Shown here: positions 1 through 8,797 of the stretch, piece by piece
Layout of the letters: every line of letters starts with the position of its first letter
Numbering within the stretch: position 1 is the first letter of the stretch
NCBI GenBank assembly: GCA_964354375.1
Contig: CAYGZQ010000034.1
Location: 1-41,735 of the forward strand
Direction: 5' to 3'
Source: CAYGZQ01 sp964354375 [NCBI: uncultured Planctomycetota bacterium]
Lineage (GTDB): Bacteria > JAJVIF01 > JAPKYR01
Length of the DNA stretch: 41,735 nucleotides
Notes under the pieces: generated by a model
The model's input: the letters and a program-made list of their open reading frames with translations, nothing else
Database searches by the model: none
What the model was told of the DNA's origin: nothing
Position numbers and translations under genes: made by a program

Positions 1-99
1 CTTCCGCTTCCGCATTTTCATGTCGAGCCTGTACACGAACGCGAGCACCTCGGCGGAGTTGATCCGCAGACTCCTCTGGATCTCGGCAAAGGTCTGCAT
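1..99 (-). CDS. Possible N-terminal fragment of a divergent gene, cut by the window edge
   Basis: Reading leftwards from an ATG at 97-99 there is an open frame of 33 codons that runs off the window edge, starting MQTFAEIQRS. The fragment is amphipathic and helical-looking with a basic end (residues 29-33). No family is recognisable and no clear ribosome binding site precedes it. A second frame is also open here, so this may be chance. It would be divergent from the CpaE-like gene. Confidence 0.28.
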   Translation of the reverse strand, partial: MQTFAEIQRSLRINSAEVLAFVYRLDMKMRKRK

Positions 100-228
100 C
101 GCCAATATACAAACTCATAAAGTACCCGGCGGCTCTCCGTGCCGATACTAATGCGTCTGTGGTCGGTAAGGCTGAGTCCGGCGAACAAACGAGTCGACCG
201 GAGACGCCACGTTCACACGAGGTGTGTT

Positions 229-1473
229 GTGGGCCTTAGGAACGAGATAACACTTCTGATAGCTGACGATAGCGAGGAGATGCGTGAGACTCTCAAGACT
301 CTCCTCACATTCAACGAGAAGATCAAGGTGGTGGGCGAAGCTTCAAACGGCAAGGAAGCGGTGGAGAAGGTTCTGGAGCTCAAGCCCGACCTTGTTCTGA
401 TGGACGTCAACATGGGGGTCACCGGAGTATCGGACGGGCTATGGGCGACCCAGGAGATCAGCGTCAAGCAACCTCAGACCGGCATCATCATCATCAGTGT
501 GCAGAAGGAATCCGATTACATGCGGAGGGCGATGTCCGCGGGCGCAAGGGACTACCTCGTGAAGCCGTTCGAATCGGACGAGCTTTTCAAGACGATCGAG
601 ACGGTGGCGGAGCGCGAAAGGGCGAAATGGGAGAACATGCCTTCCGCGGCTGTTCAGAAGCCGGTTTCAGAAGGTCGTGCGCGCGTGTTCGCCATTTTCA
701 GTCCCAAGGGGGGCGTCGGCAAGAGCGTAATTACCGCAAACCTGGCAGTCGAAGTACACAAGCGAACTCGCAAACGCGTTCTGATAGTCGATCTGGACCT
801 GCAGTTCGGCGACATAGCCCTCCTCCTCAATGTGGCTCCGAAGTCCTCCATTGCTCACATCGCGGAGCTCAATCCCCCCACGATGGACGGTGACTTCGTG
901 GAAACTCACATCTCCGATTCGGCGTCGGGAGTCAGAATCCTTGCCGCTCCGCTGAAACCCGAATATGCCGAGGTCGTGACTCCACAAGTCATCAAGGACG
1001 TGCTGGAAGTAGTGAAGGGCCTGTACGACTACGTATTCATCGACACCGTCCCCTCTTTCGGTCCGGAGGTACTCGCGGCTCTGGACGCCTCGGATGAGAT
1101 CTTCATGATCGTCGCGCCGGACTTTCTCGCCCTGAAGAACGTGACCCTCGGGCTCGCCGTAATGGATACCTTGAACTATCCGCCCGACAAGGTGCACCTC
1201 GTGCTCAACAGGGCTCAGAGTCTTTCGGCGATCAAACTGAAGGACGCCGAGAAGGGGCTTCAGCGGAAGATTCTTGCGGAGATACCCTCGGACGGCGAGG
1301 TCGTCGTGGGCAGCGTGAACAGGGGACAGCCACTGGTCCTGAGCCACCCCTCCTCGCCGGTGGCCAAGGCGATTGCGGAACTGGCGGACAGGATCATCGG
1401 GGATGAAGATGAAGACGGCAAAGGCGAACAGAAGGGGAAAGGCATTCTGAGGGGCGTCTTCGGAAAACGCTGA
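229..1473 (+). CDS. Response-regulator receiver fused to CpaE/TadZ-type MinD-like ATPase
   Basis: The protein joins an N-terminal CheY-like receiver to a CpaE/TadZ P-loop ATPase, the component thought to place the Tad pilus machine at its site in the cell. Numbering from the GTG at 229, the receiver (about 7-125) keeps the acidic pair D13/D14, phospho-acceptor D59 (MDVNMG) and K112 (VKPFE). The ATPase starts near 152 with the deviant Walker A KGGVGKS at 160-166, then VDLDLQFGD and FIDTVPSF. The open frame extends upstream to 139, but GTG 229 has GAGG six bases before it and the extra 30 residues look non-coding. It begins a block continuing with cpaF, tadB and tadC. The acidic/basic C-terminal tail (DEDEDGKGEQKGKG) is low complexity. 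Assignment of the fold is firm; phosphorylation control of the pilus is inferred. Confidence 0.9.
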   Translation: MGLRNEITLLIADDSEEMRETLKTLLTFNEKIKVVGEASNGKEAVEKVLELKPDLVLMDVNMGVTGVSDGLWATQEISVKQPQTGIIIISVQKESDYMRRAMSAGARDYLVKPFESDELFKTIETVAERERAKWENMPSAAVQKPVSEGRARVFAIFSPKGGVGKSVITANLAVEVHKRTRKRVLIVDLDLQFGDIALLLNVAPKSSIAHIAELNPPTMDGDFVETHISDSASGVRILAAPLKPEYAEVVTPQVIKDVLEVVKGLYDYVFIDTVPSFGPEVLAALDASDEIFMIVAPDFLALKNVTLGLAVMDTLNYPPDKVHLVLNRAQSLSAIKLKDAEKGLQRKILAEIPSDGEVVVGSVNRGQPLVLSHPSSPVAKAIAELADRIIGDEDEDGKGEQKGKGILRGVFGKR

Positions 1474-1503
1474 CAAACGGAATCACGGCAATTGCTGAAA
1501 TGC

Positions 1504-1525
1504 GCCGCGTTCGAGCGGCTTTTTT
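1504..1525 (+). terminator. Rho-independent terminator after the CpaE-like gene
   Basis: A perfect 5-bp GCCGC/GCGGC stem (1504-1508 with 1515-1519) with a 6-base loop is followed by six T residues. It lies 30 bases after the stop of the CpaE-like gene, so that gene may be transcribed apart from cpaF. Confidence 0.6.
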
Positions 1526-1584
1526 GTATTCGGGCCACTCTCGCAGGAAACACACCCGGTATGGGAGCACTGCCGCCCTCCCCG

Positions 1585-1593
1585 TGCTATGCT
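1585..1593 (+). promoter_or_regulatory. Candidate extended -10 promoter for the propeller lipoprotein
   Basis: TGCTATGCT has the TGn extension plus a 4/6 match to TATAAT. It sits between the terminator and the ATG at 1624. There is no convincing -35, so support is modest. Confidence 0.3.
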
Positions 1594-1623
1594 TTCACCG
1601 TCGGAGTCCCGGAAATACAGCCC

Positions 1624-2907
1624 ATGCATCGTAAGTGTCCGCTTGCGGTCGAAACGGTTTTCGGTCTTGCGATCCTGATTGCATTGACCGGATGCGGGTT
1701 CGGAGGAGAGCCCGCTCTTCCGCCCCTTTCGTTCGCAACTCTGAGCGTCGTCGCGAAAGAGTCACTCTCGACGCCGCCGGGATACTCGTACGATTCACAG
1801 GTGACGGTGAGTCCGGTGACAGGCGAGGTCTTCTGCTGCTGGTGCACGAAGATCGGGGATGTCCCGGAGGTGGTCTGGCGTCACGGCGTCCCCGGTGAGT
1901 TCGGCGGGCCCGTGGAGATAACTGATGTTGACGGCCGCAGATCCTGGAACCCCTCGCTTGCCGCGGGCCCGGACGGTCGCGTGTATTTCGCACACATGGA
2001 TCAGAAAATCGACGGACTGCAGAAAGAGATCTACGTGAAGACCTGGTCGGAGGGTACCTGGGGGAGCGAGACACTGTTGAGCCTCGACGACGGCTGGACG
2101 GGCTGGGACCCGGATGTCGCCGTCTACCCCGATGGCCGACCGGCGGTCTGCTGGTTCGACCACAGGTTCCGGGTGCAGCACGAGATTCTTCTGAGGGTGT
2201 GGGACGGTAAAGGGAATTGGGGACCGGACGTCCGTATGACGAAGGACGATTTCTGGCAGTATTTTCCCGATATCGCCATAGACTCGGATTCGCTGGTTCA
2301 TCTGTCGTACGTTGATGCGCGCGAGCAGACCGGAGAGGAAGATGTCGATCACTATGGGGAAGGGAAAAACCTGGAGATATACTACCGGACATGGGACGGA
2401 GTGTCGCTGACATCCGAGGTGCGGATCACCTGGACTCCGCTAAGGAGCATCGCGTCACAGATCGCGGTCGACAACACTCGGAAGGCTCATCTGATCTGGC
2501 TGGATGAAAGCGCCAGGGGCTGGTGGCGCTTGTACTACACGCGGATCGAGTCCGGACAGCCATGCGATCCGATACCGGTCTCGAATACGAACAAACGCGC
2601 CGATCTCTCGGACGTGGCCTGCCTGGGCAGCCGAACCTTCATGACGTACCCGGAGTACGACGATCCCCACTCACCGTCTACGGGAATGTCGAGACTGTAT
2701 GTCCGGGAGATACTCCCCGACGGAAGGCTCGGAACCCCTCTCGTACTTGCGGTAGACGGGACCAATGTCCATCCCAGAATGGCCGCGGACCCGTCAGGAA
2801 AGATGCTCTGGGTCATCTGGATGGAGTATCTGGGCGAAGACGAGACTCTCACAACAGGGGACTCAAACATATGGTTGTCGGGGATAAAGGTGGACGAACA
2901 GGCTTAG
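1624..2907 (+). CDS. Lipoprotein with sialidase-like (BNR/Asp-box type) beta-propeller repeats
   Basis: From ATG 1624 the protein has a hydrophobic signal segment ending in a lipobox (LTGC, Cys about residue 24), so it is predicted to be exported and lipid-anchored. The rest is a run of about six repeats of roughly 50-60 residues, each carrying a P/D-x-[LVI]-A-x-x-x-D/P-G-x core followed by an aromatic strand. Examples are NPSLAAGPDGRVYFAHMD, DPDVAVYPDGRPAVCWFD and PDIAIDSDSLVHLSYVD. This is the pattern of sialidase/BNR-type propellers. No catalytic sialidase arginine triad is evident, so a binding or sensing role is as likely as enzymatic activity. The open frame continues upstream to 1492, but only the 1624 start gives the signal peptide. 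It sits between two Tad genes, yet nothing in it is typical of a pilus protein. Confidence 0.75.
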   Translation: MHRKCPLAVETVFGLAILIALTGCGFGGEPALPPLSFATLSVVAKESLSTPPGYSYDSQVTVSPVTGEVFCCWCTKIGDVPEVVWRHGVPGEFGGPVEITDVDGRRSWNPSLAAGPDGRVYFAHMDQKIDGLQKEIYVKTWSEGTWGSETLLSLDDGWTGWDPDVAVYPDGRPAVCWFDHRFRVQHEILLRVWDGKGNWGPDVRMTKDDFWQYFPDIAIDSDSLVHLSYVDAREQTGEEDVDHYGEGKNLEIYYRTWDGVSLTSEVRITWTPLRSIASQIAVDNTRKAHLIWLDESARGWWRLYYTRIESGQPCDPIPVSNTNKRADLSDVACLGSRTFMTYPEYDDPHSPSTGMSRLYVREILPDGRLGTPLVLAVDGTNVHPRMAADPSGKMLWVIWMEYLGEDETLTTGDSNIWLSGIKVDEQA

Positions 2908-3066
2908 GGCAGGGGCGAATCGGGTCGGGAAGCTCGGCTGAGCGATTAATTCTTTTTAAATCGTATTAAGTAACATCATCGCCGTTTATCTCCCCGGAAT
3001 TAAACATGATATGGAGGCCTATGCTGATAATAATACAGCGGGCAGTGCCGCGCCGGAGGTTACGGT

Positions 3067-4443
3067 ATGTCGTTGATGAGCCGTATTCGGCTGGAACAAC
3101 AGGCAAAGAATCGCAACGCTGCGGGTGAACCCGGTAAGACGGGTCGCGACCGCAGGGGGCGATCCGATCCCTTTAAGGAGTTGAAGAGCCGCATCCACAC
3201 GGAGATAGTCCAGGAAGTCGATCCTCAGCTCCTCGACAGTCGCGACAACAAGGATATCGTTCGCCAGACGGTCGAGAATATCATCATCGAGAAGCTGGCG
3301 CAGGAAGAGAAGCCGCTGAGCCGATCCGAGAGAGAGATGATACTGAGCGACCTTCTGGATGAGGTGCTGGGCTACGGACCGATCAGCAAGCTTCTTCAGG
3401 ATCCGACGATCACCGAAGTAATGGTGAACGGACCTTTCCAGGTCTACTACGAGCGGAACGGAAAACTCTTGGTGTCGGATGTCCAGTTTTACGACGACAA
3501 CCACGTTCTGCGGATAATCGAGAAGATCGTAGCGCCCATAGGCAGACGCATCGATGAGTCGACACCGATGGTGGATGCGCGTCTTCCCGACGGCAGCCGC
3601 GTAAACTGCATCATTCCCCCCCTGAGTCTGGTAGGTCCGTCCATCACCGTACGAAAGTTCTCGCGGGACCCGTTCGTAGTGGACGACCTGGTCAATTTTG
3701 GCACTCTTACAGATGATATGGCGAGTTTTCTCCAGGCATGCGTGCAGGCTCGTCTCAACATCGTGGTCTCGGGCGGTACGGGTTCCGGAAAGACGACAAC
3801 GCTGAATGTGCTTTCGAGTTTCATCCCGGAGGACGAGAGGATAGTGACGGTTGAGGATGCGGCCGAGCTTCAGCTCAGGCAGGACCACGTGATCACGCTT
3901 GAGAGCCGCCCGCCCAACATCGAGGGCAAGGGTGCGATTACGATCAGGGACCTTGTGAAAAACTGCCTCCGAATGCGCCCTGACCGCATCGTGGTAGGGG
4001 AGTGCCGATCCGGGGAAGCCCTGGACATGCTCCAGGCGATGAACACGGGACATGACGGCAGCCTGACCACGGGTCACGCCAACAGTCCGAGGGATATTCT
4101 AAGCAGGCTTGAGACGATGGTCCTGATGGCTGGAATGGAGCTTCCAGTAAGAGCCATTCGTGAGCAGATCGCCAGCGCCGTACACCTCATCGTCCAGCAG
4201 TCGCGAATGAGAGACGGGTCGCGCAAGATCACGCACCTCACCGAGGTCGTCGGCATGGAAGGCGACAAGATCACCCTGCAGGACATTTTCCTGTTCAAGC
4301 AGACCGGGGTGGATGAGACCGGGCATGTGATTGGCGATCATGAGGCCACGGGCATACTCCCTAAGTTTCTGAGTATCATCGATGCCGAAGGGATTAACCT
4401 GTCGCGGGAGATTTTCTTCCCGAAGAGAGGGATGAAGTTCTAG
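3067..4443 (+). CDS. cpaF: CpaF/TadA-type secretion ATPase of the Tad pilus
   Basis: This is the hexameric ATPase (GspE/PilT superfamily, CpaF branch) that powers Tad/Flp pilus assembly at the inner membrane. The N-terminal domain (about 35-220) has the family segment GYGPISKLLQDPTITEVMVNG (101-121). The motor domain has Walker A GGTGSGKTT (236-244), the Asp box TVEDAAELQL (261-270), Walker B RIVVGECRSGEA (307-318) and the His box with TGHD and TTGHANS (328-340). The length of 458 aa is normal for CpaF. The ATG at 3067 has GGAGG at 3055-3059. It is followed after 32 bases by tadB and then tadC. No pilin, prepilin peptidase or secretin gene is in the window, so the rest of the system must lie elsewhere. 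Confidence 0.96.
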   Translation: MSLMSRIRLEQQAKNRNAAGEPGKTGRDRRGRSDPFKELKSRIHTEIVQEVDPQLLDSRDNKDIVRQTVENIIIEKLAQEEKPLSRSEREMILSDLLDEVLGYGPISKLLQDPTITEVMVNGPFQVYYERNGKLLVSDVQFYDDNHVLRIIEKIVAPIGRRIDESTPMVDARLPDGSRVNCIIPPLSLVGPSITVRKFSRDPFVVDDLVNFGTLTDDMASFLQACVQARLNIVVSGGTGSGKTTTLNVLSSFIPEDERIVTVEDAAELQLRQDHVITLESRPPNIEGKGAITIRDLVKNCLRMRPDRIVVGECRSGEALDMLQAMNTGHDGSLTTGHANSPRDILSRLETMVLMAGMELPVRAIREQIASAVHLIVQQSRMRDGSRKITHLTEVVGMEGDKITLQDIFLFKQTGVDETGHVIGDHEATGILPKFLSIIDAEGINLSREIFFPKRGMKF

Positions 4444-4475
4444 AGACCGAAACGAACAAACGTGAGGACTAACCG

Positions 4476-5453
4476 ATGACTTTGCCTCTGGTGTTGGGTT
4501 CAGTATTTTTCGCGATAGTCCTGATGGGATGGGCTATCTCCGGCATGCTTGCGAGGCGCACCGCGACAAGCGTCGCCGGACGCCTTGCGGGCCTCACCGC
4601 CAAGGTGGAGGCCGTGACGAGCGTGGCCAAGCGCTCGGAAACGCAGGGGGGCGACGAGAAGAAGGCCGATTTCTGGGGCGAGATCGATCACCTGATCGAG
4701 AAGAGGACGTTCGTGCAGAAGATGATCCTGGAATTCCAGAAGGCCGACCTCAAGCTGCGTTACAGCGAGTACGTCGGCTTGTATTTCGTCTGCACCCTGG
4801 TGCCCGGGATCATCGGGTATGTGATAACCAGGAATATCGGCGGTTTTTTCATGCTTGCCGGTCCGGGACTGATCGTGCCGAGATCCTATGTGAAGCTCAG
4901 ACAGTTTCAGAGGATAAGGAAAATCGACAATCAGCTGGTCGACGCCCTGATCCTGATCTCGAATTCCCTCAAGTCGGGCTACAGCTTCTTCCAGGGGATG
5001 GAGCTGGTAGCGGAAGAGGCGCCGCACCCGATATCGAACGAGTTCCGTCGGATGCTACGCGAGATCAACCTGGGCTATCCGGTGGAGCAGGCGCTCGACG
5101 GGCTTTCTGAGCGCGTGCCGTCCGAGGACCTGGACCTCGTCGTCACCGTCATCAAGATCCACCGTCAGATCGGCGGAAACCTTGCGGAGATACTCGACAA
5201 GATCGTTCACACCATCCGCGAGCGTATCAGGATCAAGGGCGAGATCAACACCCTGACGGCCCAGGGCAAGCTGCAGGGGATAATTCTCACTCTGATGCCC
5301 CCTGCGATGTGCGTCGGCATCTACATGATGAACCCCGAGTTCATGATGCCTTTGTTCACGACCCTTCTGGGCAAGCTGATGCTCGCGGTTGCGTTCATCC
5401 TCCAGATGATCGGCGGGTTCATGATCAAGAAGATAGTGGAGATCAAGGTCTAG
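4476..5453 (+). CDS. tadB: TadB inner-membrane platform protein (T2SS-F domain)
   Basis: TadB and TadC form the inner-membrane platform on which the CpaF ATPase acts. The protein has an N-terminal membrane segment (about 3-22) and a second membrane region near 105-135. It then has the GspF/T2SS-F cytoplasmic domain, with the conserved stretch LVDALILISNSLKSGYSF near 153-170 and a VVTVIKIHRQIGGNLAEILD motif, and ends with two membrane helices. Its length of 325 aa fits TadB. The RBS TGAGGA lies at 4463-4468. It is 32 bases after cpaF and 13 bases before tadC, so co-transcription is very likely. Confidence 0.92.
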   Translation: MTLPLVLGSVFFAIVLMGWAISGMLARRTATSVAGRLAGLTAKVEAVTSVAKRSETQGGDEKKADFWGEIDHLIEKRTFVQKMILEFQKADLKLRYSEYVGLYFVCTLVPGIIGYVITRNIGGFFMLAGPGLIVPRSYVKLRQFQRIRKIDNQLVDALILISNSLKSGYSFFQGMELVAEEAPHPISNEFRRMLREINLGYPVEQALDGLSERVPSEDLDLVVTVIKIHRQIGGNLAEILDKIVHTIRERIRIKGEINTLTAQGKLQGIILTLMPPAMCVGIYMMNPEFMMPLFTTLLGKLMLAVAFILQMIGGFMIKKIVEIKV

Positions 5454-5466
5454 CCGGGAGGTCATT

Positions 5467-6393
5467 ATGTTTATAGTAATCGTCATTGCCATATTCGCGT
5501 TCGCGATCGCTATTGCCTTTGCGTTCTCCGGCAGGGGCACGAGTGGGGCGAGCTTTGAGGAGCGGCTCCGTCAGATGTCGCGCGACCCGGACAAGATCGA
5601 CCTCACCGAGCTCGAGCTCTCCCGACCGTTCAGCGAGCGCGTCATTCAGCCGATAGTCGAGCGTCTTGCCGCTCTCATCGCCAGGATAACTCCGAATGAG
5701 GTCCTCAAGGAGACCAAGAACAAGATCGTTCAGTCGGGCCTGAGAATAAGGGCCACTTCTTTCATTACGATGCAGGTGCTGCTCTGTGTCGGTTTCCCGG
5801 CTGCGATGGCGATGATGGGGGTGGTACAAAAGGCCGGGGGGCTCAAAGGAGTGGGGATTCTGCTCTTCACGGGTCTTTTCGGCTATTTTGCGCCGGACAT
5901 GTGGCTCAGGGGTAAGGTCAACGCGAGGAAGTTGGAAATCCAGCGAAAACTCCCCGACGCTCTCGATCTTCTGACCGTATCGGTCGAGGCGGGCCTCGGT
6001 TTCGACATGGCTTTGAACAAGGTTGTGGAGAAGCTGCGCGGACCGCTCGCGGAGGAGTTCGGGAAAGTCCTCCACGAAGTAAGGATGGGCAAGCCTCGGC
6101 GCGACGCGATGAAAGCCATGGCAACCAGGGTAGACGCGGCTGATGTCAGCCAGTTCATAGCCGCGCTGGTGCAGGCCGACAAGCTCGGTGTCAGCATTGC
6201 CAACGTCCTCAGGGTGCAGTCGGACCAGATGCGTCTGAGGAGACGTCAGCGTGCGGAGGAAACTGCAATGAAGGCCCCGTTGAAAATGAGCTTCGTGCTG
6301 GTCTTCTTTGTCCTGCCAGCGCTCATGATCGTGCTCCTGGGGCCCGCAGCCATATCGGTCATTATCCAGCTCGGCAGCAACGAGGCTCTCTAA
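5467..6393 (+). CDS. tadC: TadC inner-membrane platform protein (T2SS-F domain)
   Basis: This is the second platform protein of the Tad pilus. It has an N-terminal membrane helix (2-18), two central membrane segments (about 98-140), then a T2SS-F domain with LPDALDLLTVSVEAGLGFD and LVQADKLGVSIANVLRVQSDQMR. The latter segment is characteristic of TadC. A final membrane helix pair ends the protein. The RBS GGGAGGT is at 5456-5462. It directly follows tadB in the usual tadA-tadB-tadC order. Confidence 0.92.
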   Translation: MFIVIVIAIFAFAIAIAFAFSGRGTSGASFEERLRQMSRDPDKIDLTELELSRPFSERVIQPIVERLAALIARITPNEVLKETKNKIVQSGLRIRATSFITMQVLLCVGFPAAMAMMGVVQKAGGLKGVGILLFTGLFGYFAPDMWLRGKVNARKLEIQRKLPDALDLLTVSVEAGLGFDMALNKVVEKLRGPLAEEFGKVLHEVRMGKPRRDAMKAMATRVDAADVSQFIAALVQADKLGVSIANVLRVQSDQMRLRRRQRAEETAMKAPLKMSFVLVFFVLPALMIVLLGPAAISVIIQLGSNEAL

Positions 6394-6416
6394 ACACCAT
6401 CGAACCTGTCTTACGG

Positions 6417-6776
6417 GTGATGCTGAGACAAACAAGGAAAATCCAGCTGGCCTCCCAGGTCGGCGATGTGGTCGCCTGTACGGTGGCGGACGGCTTCTGG
6501 TCGCGTTTCATGGGCCTCATGGGCCGGGACCGGCCAGTCAACGGCGAAGGGCTCATCATCCAACCCTGCAACTCCATCCACATGTTCTTCATGAGATTCC
6601 CGATTGACGCGGTCTTTCTCGACAGAGGCTTCAGGATCGTGAAGCTTATCCGCGATCTCTCACCGGGGAAAGTGGTCGGGACGGTTCCGGGAGCGTGGCA
6701 GGTGCTCGAGGTAGCAGCAGGCAACCTGCCGTCGTCATTCAGGGAAGGGGAGAGGCTTGTTGTTCGACCGCTGTAG
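6417..6776 (+). CDS. DUF192 family protein
   Basis: A small one-domain protein of the DUF192 family, whose biochemical role is unsettled. The family signature is clear: FWSRFMGLMGR, then the core GLIIQPCNSIHMFFMRFPIDAVFLD, and a C-terminal VLEVAAGN. There is no signal peptide. Translation can begin at GTG 6417 or the adjoining ATG 6420, and the upstream sequence has no strong RBS. It follows tadC by 23 bases and is probably its last co-transcribed partner. DUF192 genes are often seen beside Tad genes, but no mechanism should be read from this. Confidence 0.85.
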   Translation: MMLRQTRKIQLASQVGDVVACTVADGFWSRFMGLMGRDRPVNGEGLIIQPCNSIHMFFMRFPIDAVFLDRGFRIVKLIRDLSPGKVVGTVPGAWQVLEVAAGNLPSSFREGERLVVRPL

Positions 6777-6816
6777 TTCCAGGGTCGTGTTGCGGAATGT
6801 GTGGTAACATGGCGGT

Positions 6817-8076
6817 ATGCGTGCCGGAATGCGCGGACCGATTGTAGCGGCCTTGATGCTGGCTCTCTGGACTTGCGCGGCTTCGCGAGTCGGGGCCGAA
6901 GGCGGCGCGCACATCATTGTTGTGACGTCGCAGGGCGAGGACCTCTGGCTCGTTAGGGAATTCACGGACAATTCGCTTATTCAGAATGCCCTAGGACCGG
7001 TCGAAATCGGGGGTACAGCGCTCCGGATAAGCCTGGAAGCTCCCGGTGCAGCTTCGGCGCCGGGAACCATGCTTGAAGCGCAGTCCCGGTCACTCATTGT
7101 CTTCGCAAGCGAAAATGTGAACCCCATCGAGGAGCGACTTGCGGTCGAGGAGAGAGCCGGGCGGGCCTCTGAGCTGAAGATGGAGCTGACCCGTCAGATC
7201 GTCGGCGGCCTCTTCGAGATCCCCCTGTGGCCGTTTCTTGTCGCAAGCGAAGTTCCGGTGAGAAGCATCGACGTAGAGCGCTCCTATCGTCTCGCCGACC
7301 TGCGCGAGAGCTTCTTCCCCGCAGCCTCTTACGCAGGGACTGATTCGATTCCCGATTGGCGGGTGGAGAGCATGACATCGGACGGCTCCACAGTGGCGCA
7401 GTCCCCCGGCACTGGGGAGGGTATGGGAATCGCCTTCGAGTATCTGGTCACGGGGAGTGTCGACAGCTTTGAGTGGAAGGTCCGGGACGGGGCAGGCGTT
7501 GCGGCGCTGTATGTCGGGGACGCCTCCTCGTGGCGAGTGACGGGAGCACGGACAGTCGAAGTCCCGTCCACGGAGCTTCTGGCGTCGCTGGATAAATCCT
7601 CAACCCGCTCGGACCGGAAGGCCTTTTTCTCCCGGGACCTGGTTTCCGACAAGGACGGGGTGATCGCAAGGTATCTCTTCGCCCCGGAGAATGTGGGCGG
7701 CAATCAGCGGGCTGAGTGGTCGGGATCCGGATCCGAGCCCTTCCCGATGAAGCCACCTGTCTCGAGATCGCCAAGCCTCCCGCTTGCTGTAACCCTTTGC
7801 TGGCTGGCTTTCTGTCTGTTCGTTGTGGTAGGCAACTGGGTGTATCCCTTCTCCAATTCGAGCTTCTCCTGGCTGGCTGCGAGGGCCTTTGCGGTCTATC
7901 CATTTTTCCTCCTTATCAGCCTGCTGACCAGCGGATTCTGGGGTCTGGGATTTGTCGCTGCTGCGGTGGCTTCATCCCGATTCCTGGCGCCGGAAGGTTC
8001 CAGGCTCAGGGCAATCGGAGTGCTGTTTGCCGCATGTTTCGCCGTGACTGCCGTTTCCTGGGTCCTGGTTCGCTGA
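6817..8076 (+). CDS. Unknown exported protein with C-terminal membrane helices
   Basis: I do not recognise this family. The 419-residue protein starts with a signal peptide (about 1-27, ending SRVGA/E). It continues with a soluble, probably periplasmic, region of about 290 residues without cysteine-based motifs. It ends with three or four hydrophobic segments between about 320 and 419 (LPLAVTLCWLAFCLFVVVG, FAVYPFFLLISLLTSGFWGL, IGVLFAACFAVTAVSWVLV). The topology resembles a periplasmic sensor or scaffold held by a C-terminal membrane bundle. It lies on the plus strand between the Tad block and the Hsp70-SBD cluster, with 40 and 64 bases of spacing. Confidence 0.7.
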   Translation: MRAGMRGPIVAALMLALWTCAASRVGAEGGAHIIVVTSQGEDLWLVREFTDNSLIQNALGPVEIGGTALRISLEAPGAASAPGTMLEAQSRSLIVFASENVNPIEERLAVEERAGRASELKMELTRQIVGGLFEIPLWPFLVASEVPVRSIDVERSYRLADLRESFFPAASYAGTDSIPDWRVESMTSDGSTVAQSPGTGEGMGIAFEYLVTGSVDSFEWKVRDGAGVAALYVGDASSWRVTGARTVEVPSTELLASLDKSSTRSDRKAFFSRDLVSDKDGVIARYLFAPENVGGNQRAEWSGSGSEPFPMKPPVSRSPSLPLAVTLCWLAFCLFVVVGNWVYPFSNSSFSWLAARAFAVYPFFLLISLLTSGFWGLGFVAAAVASSRFLAPEGSRLRAIGVLFAACFAVTAVSWVLVR

Positions 8077-8102
8077 GTGCTGTTTCAGCACCGACGGATT
8101 TC

Positions 8103-8111
8103 TGCTACAAT
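8103..8111 (+). promoter_or_regulatory. Extended -10 promoter candidate for the Hsp70-SBD/coiled-coil cluster
   Basis: TGCTACAAT is an extended -10 (TGn plus a 5/6 match to TATAAT) located 30 bases before the ATG at 8141. A short GTGCTG/CAGCAC hairpin precedes it at 8077-8091, without a T-tract. Confidence 0.42.
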
Positions 8112-8140
8112 GAGCCGGGGAAAGAGGGGCGGAAACTGAA

Positions 8141-8797
8141 ATGTCCGAAGAGACGGATGTAGGAAAGCCTGCCGATGCTACGTCGGAGAGCTCCGAGTCT
8201 TCCTCTTCTCCGGCACCATCATCTGCGCCCGGCGCTGTTCCCCAGACCGCTGCACCTCGACGCGGACCGACGCCTGCCCCGAAGGCCAAACCTCAGCCCA
8301 GACGTCTGGCGAAATCCATCGGAATGGCGATGCCCTCCAACAGGTTTCGCGTTTTCCTGGGTCGGGGAGCGATCCCTCCGGTCAGCGAAAAAAAACACTT
8401 CGTCGCGCGTCTGAGGAGTGTGGACAGGGTCGAGATTGTCATCCTCGAAGGCGATGAGGATCAGGCCGACAGGAACGTATTCGTGGGGGAGATCGGGTTG
8501 TCGAACGTCAAGCTCCGGGAGGACGGGAGGGCCGAGATCGAAGTCGAGTTCACAATCGGCGACAAGGGGATACTCACGGTGGTTGTTCTCGACCGGGTCA
8601 GCGGTACCGAGAGCGTGGGACGTTTTGTGTCGCCCCAGTTCGCCGACGAGACAAGGCCCGACGTGGACCTGGGTGGGATTCCGGTAGAAGAACTTTCCCA
8701 GAAGATAGACCTCCTTGAACAGCAGATGCAGCTTTTGAAGGGTGAACTCATGGTCCGCAGGGAGAGGGATGGAACTTCCTCAGGGCAACCTGGCTAG
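8141..8797 (+). CDS. Stand-alone Hsp70 (DnaK) substrate-binding-domain-like protein
   Basis: Residues about 57-162 read like a complete DnaK beta-sandwich substrate-binding domain. They contain LAKSIGMAM (compare LSLGIETM of DnaK), AIPPVSEKKHF (TTIPTKHSQVF), VEIVILEGDEDQADRNVFVGEI ([22 protein letters not shown]) and IEVEFTIGDKGILTVVVLDRVSG ([23 protein letters not shown]). The ATPase domain is absent. Instead there is a Ser/Pro/Ala-rich disordered N-terminus (1-55) and a short coiled-coil end (about 182-208). The likely role is passive peptide or coiled-coil binding in the cytoplasm, because no signal peptide is seen. Its TAG stop overlaps the GTG of the next gene, suggesting translational coupling with a coiled-coil protein. 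The fold assignment comes from motif comparison only. Confidence 0.78.
   Translation: MSEETDVGKPADATSESSESSSSPAPSSAPGAVPQTAAPRRGPTPAPKAKPQPRRLAKSIGMAMPSNRFRVFLGRGAIPPVSEKKHFVARLRSVDRVEIVILEGDEDQADRNVFVGEIGLSNVKLREDGRAEIEVEFTIGDKGILTVVVLDRVSGTESVGRFVSPQFADETRPDVDLGGIPVEELSQKIDLLEQQMQLLKGELMVRRERDGTSSGQPG

Noticed and set aside
1624-2907. Active sialidase
   Set aside because: The repeats resemble Asp-box propellers, but no arginine triad or catalytic Tyr/Glu arrangement could be seen.
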